DNA from: JBDLID01 sp039715055
Lineage (GTDB): Bacteria > Desulfobacterota > Desulfobulbia > Desulfobulbales > Desulfocapsaceae
Length of the DNA stretch: 28,859 nt
Assembly: GCA_039715055.1 (NCBI GenBank)
Contig: JBDLID010000028.1
Location: 1 to 28,859, forward strand
Direction: 5' to 3'
The translations under genes and the position numbers were made by a program. The notes under the pieces are model-generated. The model did not search any database. It had not been told where the DNA came from and saw only the letters and a list, made by a program, of their open reading frames with translations. This document shows, in pieces, positions 1-8,906 of this stretch. Positions within the stretch are counted from its first letter, which is position 1. Each line of letters opens with the position of its first letter.

Positions 1-1852
1 TGGCGAGTTCCTCGGCAAGGGTTGATTCCATGGCCGCCATCTCTTCTTTGTCTGGAGTATGGTCACCGTAGAGTCCATCGTCAATGGTGTTCATAATTGA
101 TATCAGGGGACTGTTGTCGCCTGCTGTGTTGCTCAGATCACCAATGGTGATGGCAGACGGTGGCCGGTCCCAGAGTAAGCCAAACTGTTGTTGGAGCGCC
201 TCCCGGCAGCAGGTCAGCACTTGACGTTCGTCGCTGCTATGACGGGCTTCTTCAATACGACGGAGACTCTTTTGAAGCTGCTCTTTCATCAGTTTTCGAC
301 GAACGCGGTCGGGGTGGCGGGACCGGTGGTTGCGGCGCAACCGGACAAAGGCCACCAGGGCGAGCAGAGCGAGACAGGTGAGGAGCGCAACCTGGAACCA
401 GATTTTTTTGTAGAGTGGCTCGATGGACTGTACAGGAGTTCCTTCTTCGGCCCGCAGGGGACTGAGGGTGGGGAAAGGGGTCTCGCTGTCCTGCTCTACA
501 GCGGCCAATACGGGCTGCTCGGCTTTAACCTCAGCCGGCTGTGTTGGAGGCGGTGGTGAAGGTTCGGCTTTCCCCTTGATGGCCAGGGGGATCGCTTCAC
601 TGGTGAGGGTTTTGTACTTTTTATCCTGGGGGTCGAAATAGCTCAGCCTCATGGGCGGGATTGCAGTGATGTCCCCTTTTTTAGGCACAACTGCCTGTTC
701 AAATGACTTGACCGCCTGTCCGTCCGGCCCTGTTGTTAGTTTTTCCGAGGCGGGATATGTCTTCCAGCCGTTACTGTCCGTCAGCTTCGGACTTTCCATG
801 TTGTCGAAGCCGCCTCTACCGGAGACGGTCATGGACAGGGTGATGGGCTCCCCCAGCTCAAGCTCTGTGGGTGTTGCACTGACTTCCAGCTCAAAATTCC
901 CCACCGCCCCGCTGAAGTCCTTGGGCCTGCCTTCTTTTGGCAGGGAAATGATGGCCAGTTCAATTTCCGGGCTGGTGATATGGACCGGTTTTTTCTGGTA
1001 GCGGCTGAAAAAATCGTCAAAAAAAGAGTCGTCAAACATGGAACCGCCAAATGATGAAGGGTGGCGGCGCCGCTGCTGGGGCAGCAGCAGGGTGGCGTCA
1101 AGCTCTACGGTCAGCGACTGTTGGCCTTGTTTGATCGGGCTGAGGCTGGTCTGCCAGGAAAGTACCGTATAGGCAAGGTTGGCAACAATTTCCCGCTGCT
1201 GATGCGGCTGATTGTTGACCTGCTCCATGATGAACCCCTCACTGACCAGCTGGGGCAGGGAGTTGAGTGAGGCTCTGATCCCTTCTCTGAAATAGGCCTT
1301 GATGGTGAACGGGACCACCTCACCGGGATAGTACTCTTTTTCCAGATTGCCCAGGCGGATGAAGGCGATCTGGTCCGCCTCCCCTGAACCAAGCCGGGTG
1401 GTCCTGGGGGCTGAGGGGGGCAACTGCTGGCCGGAGGAATTGGCGGATCGGGCAGCGGTGACTGTAAGCTGGAGAGGGCTGGTCTTTGCTTCCTGCTTTT
1501 TGTCACGGATAACCATGGCTGGAATGGTGTAAGTACCTGGCTGTCCACTTCTGATCTCATAAACGAGGGCGACCGATTTTGAACTGCGGCCGTTGATCCA
1601 TTGGGTGTGGAAGCTTTGTCCCCGCGGCACAAAGGAGAGGCCGTCCACAGCTGGAAGTTCAACCTGGGGGTTGCTCATGTCGTGGACGGTGAGGGTCAGG
1701 TGGCTGGAATCATCAACACTGAATTCGGCCTGACTCAGTGAAGCTGTGGCTTCAGCACTGGTTGCCCCCCATGCCGACAGAGTGGTTGCCAGCAGTAGAA
1801 ATAATAGGGTGAAGGAGGCAAAAACGGCTTGAACCCCTCTGCTGTTAATCAT
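1..1852 (-). CDS. batD: BatD family aerotolerance/membrane protein, C-terminus cut by window edge
   Basis: Read from ATG at 1852, the frame stays open to the left edge, giving 617 codons with the C-terminus missing. Residues 1 to about 30 form a signal peptide (hydrophobic FASFTLLFLLLATTLSAWG). Two or more beta-rich extracytoplasmic segments follow. Between them is a stretch rich in Phe and Asp (SMFDDSFFDDFF), which is typical of BatD. Next come a Pro-rich linker and one transmembrane helix (IWFQVALLTCLALLALVAFV) with a basic stop-transfer, then a cytoplasmic tail. The start lies 2 nt after the stop of the BatB-BatC gene, so translation is probably coupled. BatD proteins go with BatA/B/C and MoxR in many bacteria; the exact biochemical role is not settled (aerotolerance, envelope stress). 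The family call is firm from sequence style plus context. Confidence 0.85.
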   Translation of the reverse strand, partial: MINSRGVQAVFASFTLLFLLLATTLSAWGATSAEATASLSQAEFSVDDSSHLTLTVHDMSNPQVELPAVDGLSFVPRGQSFHTQWINGRSSKSVALVYEIRSGQPGTYTIPAMVIRDKKQEAKTSPLQLTVTAARSANSSGQQLPPSAPRTTRLGSGEADQIAFIRLGNLEKEYYPGEVVPFTIKAYFREGIRASLNSLPQLVSEGFIMEQVNNQPHQQREIVANLAYTVLSWQTSLSPIKQGQQSLTVELDATLLLPQQRRRHPSSFGGSMFDDSFFDDFFSRYQKKPVHITSPEIELAIISLPKEGRPKDFSGAVGNFELEVSATPTELELGEPITLSMTVSGRGGFDNMESPKLTDSNGWKTYPASEKLTTGPDGQAVKSFEQAVVPKKGDITAIPPMRLSYFDPQDKKYKTLTSEAIPLAIKGKAEPSPPPPTQPAEVKAEQPVLAAVEQDSETPFPTLSPLRAEEGTPVQSIEPLYKKIWFQVALLTCLALLALVAFVRLRRNHRSRHPDRVRRKLMKEQLQKSLRRIEEARHSSDERQVLTCCREALQQQFGLLWDRPPSAITIGDLSNTAGDNSPLISIMNTIDDGLYGDHTPDKEEMAAMESTLAEELA

Positions 1853-1854
1853 GA

Positions 1855-3918
1855 CTACCAATCCTTTCCGGAACTCGGGGTGTCACTTGCGCTCCCCCGT
1901 TTCAATCCGGGAATAAAGTTCAGATCATCCTCTTCGGCAACAATGGCCTTGAGCAGTCGACGAGCTTCCTCCTGACTCATCTCTCCGGGCCTGACAGGGG
2001 CAGCGGGCTGTGCCTGTTGATCTGCAGCACCACCCTCCTGCTCTTTCTGGCTGTTTTGCTCCTGTTCAGGGCTCCCAGCCTTTTTATCTTCTCCGGCCTC
2101 TTGCTGTTGATCCTCTTTCTGCTGCTCACCAGTGTCCTGCTGCGCATCACTTTTCTGCTCACCACCTTTTTGCTCTTTGTTTTGCGAATCATTATCCTGT
2201 GGCGAGTCTGCCTGTCTGTCCTGCTCTTTGTCGCCTTTTTTTTGTTCATCCTCTTTCTGGTCAGAAGACGACTGTGAGTCCTGCTTCTCCTTGTTCTCCT
2301 GCTTTTCCTGCTCCTTGTCACTCTTCTGTCCATCACCTTCTTGCGGGTTGTCGCACTGGGACTGGTCTGAGGACTGTTTTTCCTTCTGCTCCTGCTGCTG
2401 TTCCTGTTTTTTCAGTTCCTCGAGCTTCTGTGTGACCAGGTCACGGTTGAATGCAGCACTGGAGTTGTTTTGATCCAGGGCCAGACTGCCGCGGTAGGCT
2501 TCAAGGGCCTCTTCCCAGAGTTTTACGGTGTGGCTCTGGTCGGCACGGAGGCTCTCTTTGCCCTGCTGGTAGAGGCTGTTGCCCAGGTTGTAATAGGCCT
2601 TCCCCTGGAGGGTGAGATCTTCGCTGGCAAGGCTCGCCCGAAAAGAGGCGGCGGCGTCATCAAAGAGGCCGTTTTTATAGGCTGCGGTGCCGTAATTGTA
2701 GTGGAGTCGTGGATCTTTGGGCTCTTTCTCAAGTTCATCGGCATAGTATTGCGAGGCAGTGAGATAGTCCTGCGTCCGGTAGGCGTCTTCACCCTGAGAG
2801 GCCTGACACGGGCTGGTATTCATGGACGATGCGGCAAAGAACAGGAACAGGGCTGCAGCCGTTTTTTTCGGCCTGCGCCGGCCGGCTGTTTTGATAAATG
2901 GAACCCGGAAGGAACGCGATGACTTACGATCGGCCAGGAAGAATTCCAGGGTGAGAAGAAAAACGGCTGCTCCAAGAGGCCAGGGAAATCGTTCCAAAGG
3001 AAGCTTGTGACGTTTTTCCATCAGCTCCTCTTTGGGGATCAAGGCAAGTTTTTCCTGGTAGATTCGTTCCAACCCCTCTCCCTGTGCGCCGAGGGGGGCG
3101 TACAACCCGCCGGTGACTTCGGCGATTTCTCTGAGAGTTTTTTCGTCAAGCCTGGAAGTGACGAATTTCCCGCTGCTGTCTTTGATGAAGCCAGTGCCGT
3201 CGGTGCCGGCAGGAATCAGCTCGCCATCACTGGTGCCGACACCTACGGTATGGATGATGAGCCCTTTTTCCGCAGCCTTGCGGGCGGCGGCAATGGCATC
3301 GCCTTCCAGGTTTTCGCCGTCGGTGAGTAGAACCAGAATCTTGTGGTTGGCATCATTGGCGAGGATTGACTCCGCCCGTGTGATTACTCCGGTAATATCG
3401 GTGCCGCCACTGGGAATGACACCCGGGTTGAGAATCTCCAATCCGTTGCCAAAGGCCTGGTAGTCAATGGTCATGGGGCAGAGGAGAAAGGAGCTGCCGG
3501 CAAACGGCAGCAGCCCAACCCGGTCTCCTTCCAGCCGCTGGACAAAGTCCATGACTGCAAGCTTGGCTCGGGCCAGTCGTGTGGGACGGATGTCCTGGGC
3601 CAGCATGGATTTGGAGGTGTCCACCCCAAAGAGGATATCAATCCCCTTGCGTTTAACGTCGATCCACTGGTACCCGTACTGCGGCCTCGCAAGAGCAATG
3701 AAACAGCAGAAAATTCCGAGAATCAGCAGGGTTTGTTTGATTCGTCGTTTTCCCTGTGAGATATTGACGGTCAGTCGTCCAAGAAGCTGGGGGCCGACAA
3801 AGCGGACCAGGTTCTTCTTTCGCCTTTTCTCCATGAGACGAAGGATCAGCAATATGGCGATACAGGCCGCAAGACCGACTCCCATCCAGGCGGGCTGACC
3901 AAAGTGGATACTGTTCAC
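1855..3918 (-). CDS. batB: BatB-BatC fusion: VWA domain membrane protein with TPR and low-complexity tail
   Basis: The protein has 687 residues. Two N-terminal transmembrane helices (about 12-28 and 62-77) precede a von Willebrand A domain whose MIDAS starts D100-T-S-K-S104 (DxSxS type), with a later LLTDGEN. A third helix lies near 313-330. A fourth hydrophobic stretch at about 355-375 looks like a signal peptide (KKTAAALFLFF...). TPR-like helices follow (EDAYRTQDYLTASQYYADEL; LHYNYGTAAYKNGLFDDAAA; YYNLGNSLYQQGK). Residues about 510-640 are low complexity, rich in Q, E, K, D and S. The tail carries MSQEEARRLLKAI, as in BatC. BatB and BatC are usually separate genes; here they are joined. The even number of helices would place the TPR part on the same side as the VWA domain. 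It overlaps batA by 4 nt and is followed 2 nt later by batD. Confidence 0.9.
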   Translation of the reverse strand: MNSIHFGQPAWMGVGLAACIAILLILRLMEKRRKKNLVRFVGPQLLGRLTVNISQGKRRIKQTLLILGIFCCFIALARPQYGYQWIDVKRKGIDILFGVDTSKSMLAQDIRPTRLARAKLAVMDFVQRLEGDRVGLLPFAGSSFLLCPMTIDYQAFGNGLEILNPGVIPSGGTDITGVITRAESILANDANHKILVLLTDGENLEGDAIAAARKAAEKGLIIHTVGVGTSDGELIPAGTDGTGFIKDSSGKFVTSRLDEKTLREIAEVTGGLYAPLGAQGEGLERIYQEKLALIPKEELMEKRHKLPLERFPWPLGAAVFLLTLEFFLADRKSSRSFRVPFIKTAGRRRPKKTAAALFLFFAASSMNTSPCQASQGEDAYRTQDYLTASQYYADELEKEPKDPRLHYNYGTAAYKNGLFDDAAASFRASLASEDLTLQGKAYYNLGNSLYQQGKESLRADQSHTVKLWEEALEAYRGSLALDQNNSSAAFNRDLVTQKLEELKKQEQQQEQKEKQSSDQSQCDNPQEGDGQKSDKEQEKQENKEKQDSQSSSDQKEDEQKKGDKEQDRQADSPQDNDSQNKEQKGGEQKSDAQQDTGEQQKEDQQQEAGEDKKAGSPEQEQNSQKEQEGGAADQQAQPAAPVRPGEMSQEEARRLLKAIVAEEDDLNFIPGLKRGSASDTPSSGKDW

Positions 3919-4901
3919 GGCAGTCTCCTGGCGTTCAGAGAGAGTTCGAAGCCGAGCAGCAGCAGCGAGCAGAGGAGTAGCCAGCCGAAGAGTTCACGGT
4001 ACTGCTCAAATTTTTTAATGGTCCTGGTGGTGGTCTCCATGGTGTTGATCTCTTCATAGATCTTTTCAAGGGATTTGGTGTCGGTTGCCCGGAAGTACCT
4101 GGCGCCCGTCATCTCCGCAACCCTGGTGAGCATTTCCTCGTCGATATCGACCTTGACCGTGCGCAGTGTTCTCTGGCCAAAGGGGTTGACCCAGGGCACC
4201 GGTGCCTCACCCCGGCTGCCGGCGCCGATGGTGTAGACCTTGATGGCAAGTGTTCTGGCTGCTTCGGCGGCGACCAGCGGCGGAACCTTGCCCGCGGTAT
4301 TGACGCCGTCGGTGAGGAGGATGAGAATACGCGATTTGGCCTCCTGGTTCTGGAGTCGGTTGGTCCCGGAACCGATGGCCGAACCGATGGCGGTGCCGTC
4401 TTCAACCATGCCGATGCGCAGAGAATCGAGGCGTTTTGTCAGCCAGTCGTGGTCAAGGGTCAGCGGCGAAACCATGTATGGCCGACCGGCAAAGGCAAGC
4501 AGGCCGATCCGGTCGTTGGGCCGTTCTTCGATAAAGCTGTGCAGCACCTGCTTGACCACGTCAAGACGATTGGCTGCTTTACCGTTAAGTGTGAAATCAA
4601 GGGCCTCCATGGAGCTTGAGATGTCGACGCCGAGTAGAATATCGATACCGCTGGCTTCAATTTCGGTGGTGGTATTGCCCAGCTGCGGTCTGGCCATGGC
4701 CAGAATCAGACAGGCCAGAGCGAGCAGCCGCAGTGTTCCTGTCAGTCCGCCGGGACCGCTTTTGCCTGAGCCGCCGATCATCGCCGCAAGGCTGGTCGAT
4801 GAGTAACTGATGGCCGGTGCCGCTGCTCTTTTCCCGCGAAGAAATCCAAGCAGGGGAATGAGCAGGAGCAGAAAGAGGAGCTCGGGGTAGAGAAAACGCA
4901 T
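3915..4901 (-). CDS. batA: BatA-like VWA domain membrane protein
   Basis: The protein has 328 residues. A helix at about 7-20 and a second at 57-70 are followed by a von Willebrand A domain with a complete MIDAS start (D93-I-S-S-S97), a GTAIGSAIG segment supplying the MIDAS Thr, and LLTDGVN. A C-terminal helix lies at about 305-323 (LFGWLLLCSLLLLGF). This is the standard BatA plan, and the length is normal for the family. VWA domains bind partners through a metal ion; in MoxR systems they are thought to work with the AAA+ ATPase as a chaperone-like or envelope complex. The gene starts on the last base of the preceding stop (TAATG) and its end overlaps the next gene by 4 nt, so it is translated as part of one operon. 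Confidence 0.9.
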   Translation of the reverse strand: MRFLYPELLFLLLLIPLLGFLRGKRAAAPAISYSSTSLAAMIGGSGKSGPGGLTGTLRLLALACLILAMARPQLGNTTTEIEASGIDILLGVDISSSMEALDFTLNGKAANRLDVVKQVLHSFIEERPNDRIGLLAFAGRPYMVSPLTLDHDWLTKRLDSLRIGMVEDGTAIGSAIGSGTNRLQNQEAKSRILILLTDGVNTAGKVPPLVAAEAARTLAIKVYTIGAGSRGEAPVPWVNPFGQRTLRTVKVDIDEEMLTRVAEMTGARYFRATDTKSLEKIYEEINTMETTTRTIKKFEQYRELFGWLLLCSLLLLGFELSLNARRLP

Positions 4902-5545
4902 TATTTGTCCTCCCCTGGCTGCGGCTCAAGCCGGGTCGATTCAACGAAAGTTCTGACAGTGGCGAGCATCTCCTCCATGGCCTCCCGCTCGGGGAGCCGG
5001 TGGGCAAATTTGGCCATATCACAGACAGAGAGACAGTGCTTCAGGTCATTTTCATGGCGGTTTATAAGGGTGACACCCTGCCGGGCGCCGGTGACCAGAT
5101 CCTGAAGAAATTCACGGCTTGTCTTTGATCCCGTATTGAGGTGGAATCGATCCCGGACATAGTCGCGCAGTGTACCGATGAGCTGTTCGACAAAAACAAG
5201 GGGAGAGACAGAGTCCATCGTCTTTTCCAGGCCAGCCAGGTTTTCCAGGGCGGCTGCATGGGGAGGAGGAGAGGGCGCTGGTCTTCTATTTTTCTTGAGA
5301 AGCAGGAAGGTGAGAAGAATTACAGCGACAACAAGGACAGCAATGACAGCGTAAGTGAGGTAGTCGGGCGGGGCAGGGAGTTCAACCGGACCGAGGATAT
5401 CCTTGATTTCAGACTCTGTAGCGGTCTGAGTCTGACCCTGGCCAGGCTGGAGAAGCTGGAGGTTTGGATCATCTGCCGGAGCAGCAAAAAGAGCTGAGGG
5501 CAGAAGCAGCCAGCCGATGAAAACAAGAAGACGGAGACGACTCAT
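4901..5545 (-). CDS. DUF4381-like membrane protein of the Bat operon
   Basis: The protein has 214 residues. An N-terminal signal peptide (LRLLVFIGWLLLPSALFAAP) is followed by a short periplasmic linker. One transmembrane helix lies at about 63-83 (LTYAVIAVLVVAVILLTFLLL) with a KKNRR stop-transfer, followed by an about 125-residue cytoplasmic helical domain (LENLAGLEKTMDSVSP..FVEQLIGTLRDYVRDRF). This plan and position, between a DUF58 gene and batA, match the small membrane proteins (DUF4381 type) usual in MoxR/Bat operons. Molecular function is unknown. It overlaps the DUF58 gene by 4 nt (ATGA) and batA by 1 nt. The call rests on architecture and synteny rather than on a diagnostic motif. Confidence 0.7.
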   Translation of the reverse strand: MSRLRLLVFIGWLLLPSALFAAPADDPNLQLLQPGQGQTQTATESEIKDILGPVELPAPPDYLTYAVIAVLVVAVILLTFLLLKKNRRPAPSPPPHAAALENLAGLEKTMDSVSPLVFVEQLIGTLRDYVRDRFHLNTGSKTSREFLQDLVTGARQGVTLINRHENDLKHCLSVCDMAKFAHRLPEREAMEEMLATVRTFVESTRLEPQPGEDK

Positions 5546-6456
5546 CGGTTGAGCCTCCGTTTTCGAGTACCGAAGAAGCTGAGCAGGGCGGGGATATAGG
5601 AGCTGTCGGTGGATAGGTCAAGCAGGTCAACCCCGGCGGAGCGGACAGTGCGATGGGTTTTGTGCTTGCGGGCAGCCGCCTCATCGTTGAATCGTTTTCG
5701 GATGAGCGGGTCCGAGGTGTTGAGCTCAACCTGCTGCCCGGTTTCAGCGTCTTCCAGTGTCAGCCAGCCCACGTCCGGCAGGCTGTACTCACGGGGATCA
5801 CCGATGAACATGGAGATGAGGTCATGGCGGCGGTTTGTCAGCCGAAGCTTGGTCTGCAGTGCAGCCAGTGACTCATCGAAGTTTCCGGGCAGGCAGAAGT
5901 CCGAGAGAAGAAAGGCCACAGAGCGGCGTTTTCCCACCCGGTTGAGAAAATCAAGGGCGAGTTCAAGGTCGGTGCCGCGGCTCTGCGGCTGGAAAAAGAG
6001 GATCTCCCGGATTACCCTGAGGATATGGGAGCGTCCCTTTTTGGGGGGGATAAAGAGCTCGACAAAATCACTGAACAGGATCAAGCCCACCTTGTCGTTA
6101 TTGCGCACCGCGGAAAAGGCAAGCACAGAACCGAGCTCGGCCATCATCTCGCGCTTGGAATTTTCCAGGGAGCCGAACTCTCCAGAGCCGCTGATGTCAA
6201 TCAGCAGCATAATGGTCAGCTCACGCTCCTCGGTGAATTTCTTGATATGGGGTACCCCGGTCCGCGCCGTCACGTTCCAGTCGATATCACGGATTTCATC
6301 ACCCGGCACATACTCGCGGACCTCGTCAAAATTCATACCGCGGCCCTTGAAAACAGAGTGATAGCTGCCCGCCATGGTATCATTCACCAGCCGGTTGGTT
6401 CGCACCTCAAGCCTGCGAACCTTCTTCAATATCTCTCGGGTAATCTGCGCTTCCAT
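5542..6456 (-). CDS. DUF58 domain protein with VWA-like fold
   Basis: The protein has 304 residues and no membrane segments. It has the DUF58 signature: GRGMNFDEVREYVPGDEIRDIDW near 38-60, the invariant xPGDxxRxIDW core of the family. A VWA-like half follows, with the metal site D-I-S-G-S (MLLIDISGSGEF) and a VAFLLSDF strand. DUF58 proteins always travel with MoxR ATPases and probably receive or present client proteins to them. The gene starts 68 nt after the moxR stop and ends overlapping the DUF4381-like gene by 4 nt. No strong ribosome binding site is visible before its ATG, so expression may depend on readthrough from moxR. Confidence 0.9.
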   Translation of the reverse strand: MEAQITREILKKVRRLEVRTNRLVNDTMAGSYHSVFKGRGMNFDEVREYVPGDEIRDIDWNVTARTGVPHIKKFTEERELTIMLLIDISGSGEFGSLENSKREMMAELGSVLAFSAVRNNDKVGLILFSDFVELFIPPKKGRSHILRVIREILFFQPQSRGTDLELALDFLNRVGKRRSVAFLLSDFCLPGNFDESLAALQTKLRLTNRRHDLISMFIGDPREYSLPDVGWLTLEDAETGQQVELNTSDPLIRKRFNDEAAARKHKTHRTVRSAGVDLLDLSTDSSYIPALLSFFGTRKRRLNR

Positions 6457-6524
6457 AAAATTCTACAGTTCCGCCACGGGCGGACAAATATTCTGGCTTC
6501 TGTCCTCTGTTGTCTGTCTTCTGG

Positions 6525-7589
<1,065 letters not shown>

Positions 7590-7653
7590 GGTGATACCTC
7601 TTGGCAGCTGGATAAGATTACGGATTATGATGATAAGAGACTAACACACCACT

Positions 7654-7682
7654 ATTGCATTAACCTTTCTTCATCATTACAA
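7654..7682 (-). promoter_or_regulatory. putative sigma-70 type promoter of the moxR/bat operon
   Basis: On the minus strand, TTGTAA (7682-7677) is followed after 17 nt by TGCAAT (7659-7654). Each hexamer matches 4 of 6 consensus bases, and the expected start site is about 55 nt before the moxR ATG. The -35 hexamer lies inside the inverted repeat at 7671-7696. The sequence match is moderate and there is no experimental support. Confidence 0.4.
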
Positions 7683-7696
7683 TCGTGTAATGATGA
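7671..7696. repeat. perfect 11-bp inverted repeat between divergent moxR and thiF genes (possible operator)
   Basis: TCATCATTACA and TGTAATGATGA form perfect 11-bp arms separated by ATCG. The repeat covers the putative -35 box of the moxR promoter and lies 75 nt before the ThiF-like gene. It is A/T-rich with no T tract, so it fits a repressor or activator site better than a terminator. Confidence 0.6.
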
Positions 7697-7770
7697 TAGC
7701 GATCCGGCTGTCACGCTGCCGGGGGGCCCTCTCGGGGTACCCTATACTTTTGATTGGTTGAGCCGGGGAT

Positions 7771-8388
7771 ATGGATAACGATACATTCAGGAGAGAGGTG
7801 TTCTGCCGTAATCCTCCGGGTTCTGTTGAACTCCTTGGTGATAAGTGTGTGGCCATCTGCGGGGCGGGAGGGCTCGGTTCAAATATCGCCTTGAGTCTTG
7901 TCCGCAGTGGAATCCAGCATCTTGTCATCGTTGATTACGACACGGTTGAGCTGAGCAACCTCAACCGCCAGTTCTATTTTCTTGACCAGGTCGGAATGGT
8001 CAAGGTTGATGCGCTGCGGGAGAATCTACTCCGCATCAACCCCCACCTTGATCTTACGACTCACAGGGCAAGGGTGGATGAGAATAATTTTCCCGGATTT
8101 TTTTCAGGGGCGGACATCCTGGTGGAGGCCTTTGATGATGCCGACCAGAAGGCCATGGTGGCAAACAGCTGGCTGCACCTTTTTCCCGAGCGCTACATCG
8201 TCATGGGGTCAGGACTGTCCGGCTACGGGAAAAACGAGATGATCGAAACAATACGCCATGGCCGGCTCATCATCTGCGGTGACCAGCGGACTCAGGCAAA
8301 TAAGGAAAACGGCCTTTGTGCTGCCAGGTTGGGCGTTGTGGCCCAGATGCAGGCTAATGCGGTGATTGAAATTCTGCTAGAAGCCTGA
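7771..8388 (+). CDS. thiF: ThiF-like E1 adenylyltransferase (ThiF family 2)
   Basis: The protein has 205 residues and a Rossmann ATP-binding fold. The nucleotide loop is GAGGLGSN near residues 31-38. IVDYDTVELSNLNRQFYF carries the acidic residue and the Arg-Gln pair that bind ATP-Mg. Then come the crossover region and AEAFDDADQK-like strand (LVEAFDDADQKAMV). Length and the C-terminal ENGLCAARLGVVAQMQANAV match the short ThiF family found in anaerobes, which adenylates the C-terminus of the sulfur carrier ThiS. No thiS, thiG or thiH gene is visible here, so its carrier protein must be encoded elsewhere, or it may serve another sulfur-transfer step. It is transcribed away from moxR. The ribosome binding site is weak (GGGGAT just before ATG). 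Confidence 0.82.
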   Translation: MDNDTFRREVFCRNPPGSVELLGDKCVAICGAGGLGSNIALSLVRSGIQHLVIVDYDTVELSNLNRQFYFLDQVGMVKVDALRENLLRINPHLDLTTHRARVDENNFPGFFSGADILVEAFDDADQKAMVANSWLHLFPERYIVMGSGLSGYGKNEMIETIRHGRLIICGDQRTQANKENGLCAARLGVVAQMQANAVIEILLEA

Positions 8389-8399
8389 CGGAGAAAGCC

Positions 8400-8501
8400 C
8401 TTTTTCCCAAACTCTTCGTCACAGGCCAAATAAAAAATGCTTACATATCTAATATATGCTGCGCGTTTTAATTTGGCCTGTTCCTCGATTTTGGTAAAAA
8501 G
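8400..8501. repeat. nested palindromic repeat element 1
   Basis: Perfect 11-bp arms ACAGGCCAAAT (8421-8431) and ATTTGGCCTGT (8471-8481) enclose an A/T-rich core (AATGCTTACATATCTAATAT, then ATGCTGCGC). An outer, interrupted arm pair, CTTTTT.CCAAA at 8400-8411 and TTTGG.AAAAAG at 8490-8501, extends the structure. It begins 12 nt after the ThiF-like stop codon. The core closely matches that of the element at 20251-20290, so it is probably a member of a dispersed family and not a simple terminator. Confidence 0.65.
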
Positions 8502-8538
8502 TGCAATTCTTTGACAGGCTCCTTGCCTGAAAAAACAA

Positions 8539-8568
8539 AAGGCCGGAGATCCATTGATCTTCGGCCTT
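8539..8568 (-). terminator. rho-independent terminator of the Lys/Cys-rich gene
   Basis: AAGGCCGGAGATC (8539-8551) and GATCTTCGGCCTT (8556-8568) form a 13-bp stem with one mismatch and a 4-nt loop. On the minus strand the stem is followed by a T-rich run (complement of 8531-8540), 25 nt past the stop of the small gene. A-runs on both sides mean it could also stop transcription arriving from thiF on the plus strand. Confidence 0.85.
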
Positions 8569-8592
8569 AAAAAAACTAAAAACGGGTTTAAC

Positions 8593-8754
8593 TTACTTCT
8601 TTTTACCTTTTTTACCCTTTTTGTCTTTTTTGGATTTACAGCTTTTCTTCTTGCAGCTCTTCTTGTCTTTCTTTTTGTCAGCCTTTTTACAGACTTTTTT
8701 CTTATCAGCTTTTTTCTTCTTGTCTTTCTTTTTGTCGGCCTTTTTCTTTGCCAT
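8593..8754 (-). CDS. 53-residue lysine-rich protein with three cysteines
   Basis: The protein reads MAKKKADKKKDKKKKADKKK at its start and ends in GKKGKKK. More than half the residues are Lys, the rest mainly Asp, Ala, Ser, Gly and three Cys (22, 34, 39). The unit KADKKKDKK recurs three times with small changes (near 5, 15 and 24), so the gene probably grew by internal duplication. A strong Shine-Dalgarno (AAGGAG) lies 6 nt before the ATG, a likely promoter is at 8802-8830, and a terminator follows the stop. These together make it a real gene despite its size. There are no membrane segments or signal. The high charge suggests binding to nucleic acid, polyphosphate or acidic surfaces; the Cys residues could bind metal. 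I do not recognise the family and cannot assign a function. Confidence 0.8.
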   Translation of the reverse strand: MAKKKADKKKDKKKKADKKKVCKKADKKKDKKSCKKKSCKSKKDKKGKKGKKK

Positions 8755-8801
8755 GGTGTCTCCTTAGATGTAGTTATTGAACAAAATGACCATTACCGAT
8801 A

Positions 8802-8830
8802 AGGCTAGGTGGGATGAGAGGCCATGTCAA
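8802..8830 (-). promoter_or_regulatory. putative sigma-70 promoter for the Lys/Cys-rich gene
   Basis: On the minus strand a perfect -35 box TTGACA (complement of 8825-8830) is followed after 17 nt by TAGCCT (complement of 8802-8807), a weak -10. The start site would lie about 40 nt before the ATG at 8754, leaving room for the AAGGAG ribosome site. Confidence 0.45.
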
Positions 8831-8906
8831 GAAAAAACGATCACCGTTCATACTTCATACAGGCAGAAATATCGTCCGGTGACATTTTGTCGGCTGCAGA
8901 AAAAGA

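Noticed and set aside
1977..2473. Several long open frames on both strands inside the BatB-BatC gene, rich in Leu/Phe/Cys/Ser or Arg/Lys
   Set aside because: They are shadows of the low-complexity Q/E/K/S coding region of the fusion gene; repeats of few codons keep other frames free of stops. No ribosome sites support them.
8554..8802. Plus-strand frame predicting a very hydrophobic Phe/Leu-rich 82-residue protein
   Set aside because: It is the complement of the Lys-rich gene on the minus strand, which has the ribosome site, promoter and terminator; the plus frame starts inside the terminator stem.
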